From: Linanthus parryae
Taxonomy: Eukaryota; Streptophyta; Magnoliopsida; Ericales; Polemoniaceae
DNA length: 64,000 nucleotides
Assembly: GCA_023055425.1 (NCBI GenBank)
Contig: JALGPY010000004.1
Location: forward strand, 61,713,718 to 61,777,717
Reading direction: 5' to 3'
Shown here: one piece after another, positions 58,930-64,000 of the stretch
Layout of the letters: each line of letters starts with the position of its first letter
Numbering within the stretch: the first letter of the stretch is position 1
Notes under the pieces: model-generated
What the model was told of the DNA's origin: nothing
The model's input: only the letters and a program-made list of their open reading frames with translations
Database searches by the model: none
Translations under genes and position numbers: made by a program

Positions 58930-59790
58930 AGACACATTGAGCGGTAAAAGATTGCTGGAAAGGTGTCGATTCTTGGTGCTTTGTGTGGCCCATCTATCAA
59001 AGTGCTTACTCGACTTCTTTCCAAGAGAAAACTTGGTCCATCAAACCTCTATACTCTTCTGAAACCATATGTAGTGGGAAGTCTAAGATTGGATGCACAT
59101 CCGCTTCAGTGGAATTAGTTGATGTGTACATCTCATGGTCTTTGAGAATGTCATGTATTTCTGTTGAGCTCTCATGCCAAATTCTCTACCTATCTTCGAG
59201 ACCCCTAATCGTGTCTCACGCTAAATTCCCTGTCAATTCTTCAAGCTTCTTCACTATTTGGATGATGAAGCTCTGTAGATCTTGAATTTTTCATATGCTC
59301 TCATAGAATGTTGCACTGTTTCTGAACTCCCATATCGCCAACATAGTCACACAAAACAATCGTTCTCTTTTCCTAATCAAGGTTTAAGATCCCAAATTGT
59401 AACATATTCGTGTCTCGATTGAGTTGATTAGTGCCCTAAAACTTGATTCCATGCTTGGGTAACTTTCTTGCACATAAAAAAAAAAGTGTGTTTATGTTTC
59501 TCCCTATTCACAAAGTGCATACGATTTGCTATTTCCACATCTTTCTTGATGAGACTTGGTTACCGTTGGGAGTTCCTGCTGTATTCCTCGCCATATTAAA
59601 TGCTTAAGTTTATTTTGTACATTCATCCTCCGAAGTTTTGTGAATTTTTCTCTTATTGTTTTGATTGAGATACCCATGTTTTGATGTGGTATTTTTATGT
59701 CTACCAATTTTATGTCATGTCTTGACTGTTGTATAGTGTCCATCAACTGAGTTATGCGCTATGAGTTATTCCTGTCATTATTGTAAGGGA
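58930..59790 (-). pseudogene. LINE fragment: zf-RVT and downstream region
   Basis: Minus strand. KLRRMNVQNKLKHLIWRGIQ and QELPTVTKSHQERCGNS, then YALCE (59504-59746) are the zf-RVT block of a plant LINE. Below it, switching frames, are segments such as FRNSATFYESI and DLQSFIIQIVKKLEEL (about 59200-59340), of the type found after zf-RVT. Many stops. The Ale-like Copia element appears to lie at its left edge, so its 3' part could be on the far side of that element; I could not confirm it there. Confidence 0.6.
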
Positions 59791-60041
59791 AAAATATATT
59801 TTACTATATCTTGGTCACGTTCAATATTCTTATTTTTTTCATTTATAAGTTCACTGTCTTTCATGTTTTTCCGACGAGGTTTTTATGTATAATGCTGAGC
59901 GTGCTCTCTTTAGGAACCTCTTATTATCCCCTCGTCAATTTAATATCTCTAATCATGTAGCGTCTTCATATCTTCAGGAAACTGTTATTTATTTGAAATA
60001 TATACATTTCTTCCTTTAGTCATCGAAATAACCAAAACTCC

Positions 60042-60782
60042 ATGCAAGTGACCTTGATTGTTCAACACACCATCTTTTCTTTTTTGAGGGGACAAGGAAC
60101 CATTCATGTTCCTTATTCCCTTTTCCGTCGGCGTTTTCTCATTCCAACCGAGCCTAGCAAACCGGAGGATCGCTCAGAGCCGCGTAAAACAGAGGACCCG
60201 CAATCCTCTGAATATACATCTAGCTCTTTTCAGCAGGACACAATTATAGAGGTTTGAGAGGAGGCATCTAGTCTATCAGGATCTTCTGTTTCAGGGTGGG
60301 TCAATTCGCAGGATGCTTTTTGGCTTCGGCCGCACTCTCCGTCGCACCATCTTAACAAAAACCTTGGGCTGAGCTCTAAGTTTCGGTCACCACCAGATTC
60401 GAGGATTCACCCATCTCTACCTCCCTAACCCTTAATCTATAGTCTTATATTATGTGTTTGCCACTTTTAGTGTCTTTGATTTCTTGTCGTTTGCTTCAGG
60501 TGGTGTTTCCTCTGTTCTCAGGATTGCAGCTTGGGTTGCCTACTGTATGATGTTGCTTCTGTTTGTTTGCTTGTTTTCCTAAGTATTGTAGCTTGGGTTG
60601 TTCAGTAGGATGTCTTTGTATTGTATTAGTATTGGCTTGCTTTGTAATAGCATATAGGGTATGTCTTGTTAGTATGGTGGTAGGTTGAGTTCTTAGTTAC
60701 TTCGTTAGATGTATTCGTCTGAAAATATCTGTACTACTTCTTGGATATAACCTGATGTTCTCAATGTTCCACAAAAAAAAAA
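60042..60782 (+). pseudogene. Possible LINE-derived fragment with A-tail
   Basis: A Pro/Ser-rich reading frame (60042-60257), a TG-rich non-coding stretch and a short A-run (about 60772-60780) look like the 3' end of a LINE or retrocopy. There is no enzymatic motif. This is a weak call. Confidence 0.3.
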
Positions 60783-60890
60783 CACACACTCAAAATAGTG
60801 CTTTTCTCTGGTTAGCCTTGCAGGATAGGTTGCTTACTAATGTTAACAGATGTAAAAGAATGATTGTTGATGGTCCCATGTGTGAAACGA
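60783..60890 (+). pseudogene. LINE zf-RVT scrap
   Basis: Reads NSAFLWLALQDRLLTNVNR then CKRMIVDGPMCET, the core of the zf-RVT domain of plant LINEs, in a fragment of about 100 bp. It is on plus, opposite to the LINE fragment at 58930. Confidence 0.6.
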
Positions 60891-61882
60891 GAATTTTTTT
60901 AGCGCTTCAAAAACACATGGTGCTCTACGACCAATTCATGTGTCAACCACACTAAACAAAATTCTCAAATGAAACTGGGGATATGCATTACATACAAAGT
61001 TTGGACCTTTCCCAGGTATCAATCGCTTCTTATGTGCTAGTACAATATCTATTACCAGCGAAAACCCTCAAACAGACTAGAGCACGTCCGCATCCTTACA
61101 ACTTCAGACTCTCCTTTCCATAATCTGTCAGCAACGTTAAATCAAGTAAAACTCCACCTACAGTGAATATACTAGTGTTTATTATAACATTTAAAATAAC
61201 CAAGATAGAGACACGGAATCCCCTCTAAGTTTCTAAGTTATGTGAACAACTATAATCTTCACTACTGTTGTAGGGCTTTGCATGTTCAATTTATGATAGT
61301 ATTTTTTCAGGAAACACAGCAGAAAAATCTTTGTTTTGTTACAGCAAAGCCACGAAGACCAGATAAAAAACAAAGAGAAAATATGGTATATCAAAACTTG
61401 TTTACAAACTAATACTCCTCTATCACAATAGCAATTTTTTTCTTGCATCCTACTGAAAGGAATTCCTTAAATTCATTGATATTCGTAAGAACCGAACTTA
61501 CGCGTACACAGACTACGCTTACGGAACACATCAACAGCGTACTCCAACCGGAACAAAAACAGACCTGGCGTCGATGTTCTACATGTTTACATACTTCTGA
61601 ACATAACCCTGCAAAATTTATGCCATCAATGTTCAGTAAAGGAAAAATAATCTCATAACATTCAATGATAGTAGCAAATTCATGAATCTTTTTCGCATAT
61701 TAAAGTCCTATACTGGTTGAACTTAACGTAAGTGAGAGATAGCAGTAAAGCAGAGCTGATGCAAGATTTTTAAAAGCCCATCTAGAGCATAACGTGTTTA
61801 GAAGAAAACAATGCCCCAAATCATAGGTCAAAATAACACAGTTGCAGAAATTTGCAAAAACTTCTCTTTGGTTTATGATTTG
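60891..61882. other. 3' flank of the host gene, no gene seen
   Basis: AT-rich, no coding frame supported on either strand. It may contain the 3' UTR of the minus-strand gene at 62552; no clear polyadenylation signal could be singled out. Confidence 0.4.
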
Positions 61883-62347
61883 GAGGCGAAATGCACCAGG
61901 TGCCCAAACTTTTGAACTTCGTCACACTCAGGCACCCAACTTTTCAAGTATCCCAACTGTGGTGCCCAATTTTGTTCTTCCTTAAATCAGCTATCTAGTC
62001 TTCTCTCTATTTCTTGGAAGGGATTACAATAGTGAAGGGTTCTCCATCTTTTGATTAATGGGGGAAGAGATGAAAATACAGTAAAAAGGATTCACATCTA
62101 ATTGAAATGCCCTAAATTCATATATATAGCCATTTTGACAGTTTATAAGCAGAAGTACTTTATGCGTTCATAAGGAGAAGAGAGAAGGGCAATAATGTCA
62201 TTTTCTTTAAATTCTTTACAGATGCTAACTTTAGGTACCTGATTGACAAAAAACAAAATTCGGGCACCATAACTGTAACAATTGAAAAGACGGGTACCTA
62301 AATATAATGAAGTCCAAAACTTGGGACAACTAGTGAATTTTCGCCAC
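61883..62347. mobile_element. MITE with long imperfect terminal inverted repeats
   Basis: About 465 bp. The left arm begins GAGGCGAAATGCACC; the right arm read on minus begins GTGGCGAAAATTCACT. The arms match imperfectly for about 110 bp, with shared GGTGCCC(A/G)AATTTTG blocks. The flanks TGATTTG and TGATTTT are similar, but a clean TSD is not proven. Long inverted repeats suggest a Mutator-like or foldback MITE. It lies just downstream of the host-gene exon, possibly in an intron or 3' UTR. Confidence 0.6.
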
Positions 62348-62551
62348 TGATTTTGAACACTGCTATACCATGGGTACCCAACAAACATTATCCCAATACG
62401 ACTCTTAAAAATTATTTCCGATGAGACTGTAGAACTCAAGGAAATTTTAGTTTTAGAAGGTTCATTTTCAGTATCATTCACCAGATCTTCACATGCAGAA
62501 ACTGAATAACGTTCAACAAAGTTTTGCATGCATTGGTTTTAAGAAAAACGG

Positions 62552-64000
62552 TTAGAAGAAGTCAGTAGAGCAAAAGTTTACCATCACAAGTTTAATAAGC
62601 TTCCGTTGGGATGAGTCAATGTACTGATTTATCTTTGTCTGAGACTTGGGCACTTGGTGGCTCTTCATAGCTCCCGATACCTTGTCAACAGTTTTCTTGA
62701 CAATTGTCTTAAATGCCTCCTTGCTCATGTTTCCCTGTCGCCAGTATGGTTTTAGCTCCTCTTTCACAAAATCAGCAAGGGCCACTTTGAAAAGTTTTGT
62801 CGATTTGGAACTTTTACTCTTCTTGCTCTTCTTCCCCAGCATTTTAACCTGATCAATCTCAATCTCACCCGCGGCTGTATTTTCTGCATCGAACTGATTG
62901 CTACCACTAGCATTATCCACATCACCAACTTCAGCATCTGCCGTCTCGCCATACTGATCACTTTCACTTTTTACAGATGAAGAATCAGCAACACCTCCAA
63001 CTTCCTTCTGCTTGCTGTTTTCTTCCATATCAAATAACTTGTGCGGCACTCCGACCCTCAATGTCATTGATCCACTAGTTGGTTCAGACTTCTGACCTTT
63101 ATCAGCATTCCTGGTTGAGTTTGAAGATGGCTCCATGCTGTCAAAAAGCGGATCATACTGATTGCCACCATGTCCATCAACAGGAATATCGCTAAGATTA
63201 TAAGGGGCATCATGCTGGTTAACAAATGGCATTTTAGTTTCTTGGTTGAAAGAAATTGAACTGAACTTGGACGTCAGAGGCTGGTCAAAAGTGGATGCAT
63301 AAGGATTATAGTGGCCTGGTACTCTTGACCCTCCAAAACTAGACGGATGAGAAGGATTGTTCTGGTCATAGCTTGACGTATAGCTTGACAAAGCAGAATT
63401 GCCCATTCCATGATTAATCTGATCTGAAATGAGACTGCTGCCGCCAACCCGCTGCAGATCATAGGGTGCCCGTTGCTGCTGCGGCAGTAAATAGGGCGGC
63501 GGTGGTTGCACCGTATGAGGTTGCCGCGGTAGATGTGGTTCGTTATGAGGAATTGAAGAGAATATCCCAACAGAAGAAGAAGGATTATCACCCGGAAAAG
63601 ACTGCGGTCTCTGTAGTAATTCTCCCAAGGGAGGCACCGATTCGGGAGGTACCTTTCCATGAGAAAATGGATTTGTTGAGTACAAATTTGGTCCTTGAAA
63701 CCTTGATAAACGATCGTCACTACCAAGATCCGTGGCTCCAAATGGTTGACCCATGATGTTGCTCATGGGTTGAGTTCTTGGTCTGAGATAATCAGTATTT
63801 GGAGGATGTTGAGAAGACTCCTGTGCCTGTACAACATGGTGGCTGCTTCTTTGAAACTCTCCTGGGCGAGAATGAGCAGGTACCGCAGGAAGATATGGCC
63901 TCACAAAAGTCTGTGAAGTCGACTCATTTCTTGCTGGCAACTGATTCTGTAGGAACTGCAACGACGGACCACCTTGTATTCCAAATGGATCATTAGAAAA
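62552..64000 (-). CDS. CCCH zinc-finger protein 38/55-like, C-terminal part (5' part outside window)
   Basis: Open minus-strand frame from the right edge to a stop at 62552. It is Ser/Pro/Gln/Asn-rich (PPPPYLLPQQQ near 63480-63500), has NQYDPLFDSMEPSSNS near 63110-63160, an acidic linker and a Lys/Ser-rich KKSKKSKSSKSTK, and ends with a conserved helical block, VALADFVKEELKPYWRQGNM to INQYIDSSQRKLIKLVM. These signatures match Arabidopsis CCCH zinc-finger proteins 38 and 55, putative nuclear RNA-associated proteins. The zinc fingers would lie in the missing N-terminal part. A splice-donor-like ATG|GTAAAC at 62580-62582 suggests the last exon may continue further left; FVERYS near 62500 is a candidate. 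The only gene in the window likely to be functional. Confidence 0.7.
   Translation of the reverse strand, partial: FSNDPFGIQGGPSLQFLQNQLPARNESTSQTFVRPYLPAVPAHSRPGEFQRSSHHVVQAQESSQHPPNTDYLRPRTQPMSNIMGQPFGATDLGSDDRLSRFQGPNLYSTNPFSHGKVPPESVPPLGELLQRPQSFPGDNPSSSVGIFSSIPHNEPHLPRQPHTVQPPPPYLLPQQQRAPYDLQRVGGSSLISDQINHGMGNSALSSYTSSYDQNNPSHPSSFGGSRVPGHYNPYASTFDQPLTSKFSSISFNQETKMPFVNQHDAPYNLSDIPVDGHGGNQYDPLFDSMEPSSNSTRNADKGQKSEPTSGSMTLRVGVPHKLFDMEENSKQKEVGGVADSSSVKSESDQYGETADAEVGDVDNASGSNQFDAENTAAGEIEIDQVKMLGKKSKKSKSSKSTKLFKVALADFVKEELKPYWRQGNMSKEAFKTIVKKTVDKVSGAMKSHQVPKSQTKINQYIDSSQRKLIKLVMVNFCSTDFF

Noticed and set aside
62143..62529. 128-codon minus-strand ORF next to the host gene
   Set aside because: Most of it reads through the right arm of the MITE. 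Only its first part (about 62440-62530) might be host exon sequence.
1..64000. tRNA, rRNA, CRISPR or bacterial operon features
   Set aside because: None seen. The direct repeats found are LTRs, tandem duplications or transposon ends, with no regular spacer pattern, and no tRNA cloverleaf was recognised by eye.

Overview
The window is plant nuclear DNA, almost certainly from a dicot, and nearly all of it is transposable elements nested inside one another. No organelle or bacterial genes are visible and I cannot name the species. Evidence for a plant: Angela- and Ale-type Copia elements, an Athila-type Gypsy element with a tRNA-Asp primer site, plant L1-type LINEs with plant-style zinc-knuckle and zf-RVT domains, PIF/Harbinger and hAT transposons, and at the right edge part of a plant nuclear gene (CCCH zinc-finger protein 38/55-like).

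Layout. 1-4973 is the 3' part of an Angela-type Copia element whose gag-pol frame carries three nonsense codons, followed by its 3' LTR. It sits in LINE A (minus strand, 4974 to about 17260). LINE A is also split by two long solo LTRs, 6391-9851 (minus) and 12734-16258 (plus), each with a perfect 5-bp target duplication. The second solo LTR contains a non-autonomous hAT element (13623-14508) with a perfect 8-bp duplication. About 17490-17880 is a broken fragment of a host protein phosphatase 2C (POLTERGEIST-like). About 18299-24640 is a decayed PIF/Harbinger transposon, with a transposase relic on plus and a Myb-like accessory ORF relic on minus, split by a 5'-truncated LINE (about 19745-21961). 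25551-26483 is another hAT-like non-autonomous element.

26684-43584 is a 16.9-kb Athila-type Gypsy element on the minus strand, with both LTRs, TSD TTTAG, gag, protease, RT, RNase H, integrase and a third env-position ORF, all broken. A third solo LTR (31195-33907) splits the third ORF. After a decayed LTR-like stretch (43590-46135) with a small hAT-like MITE inside comes 46403-52721. This is a very young non-autonomous Athila relative whose two 1609-bp LTRs differ at only three positions. It has a perfect TSD, the primer site and polypurine tract, but in place of gag-pol it carries one intact 340-codon ORF of unknown function. This is the most interesting object in the window. 53896-58921 is a broken Ale-like Copia element with non-canonical TA...TA LTR ends. 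LINE scraps follow, then the host gene from 62552 to the window edge on minus.

Order of events that can be read from nesting: LINE A came first, then the solo LTRs and the Copia element inside it, then hAT inside a solo LTR. Harbinger preceded LINE B. Athila preceded the solo LTR inside it. The non-autonomous Athila relative has the most similar LTR pair and is probably the most recent LTR-element insertion. No element here looks autonomous; the only intact element-encoded ORF of note is the 340-codon one, and the host gene is the only likely conventional cellular gene.
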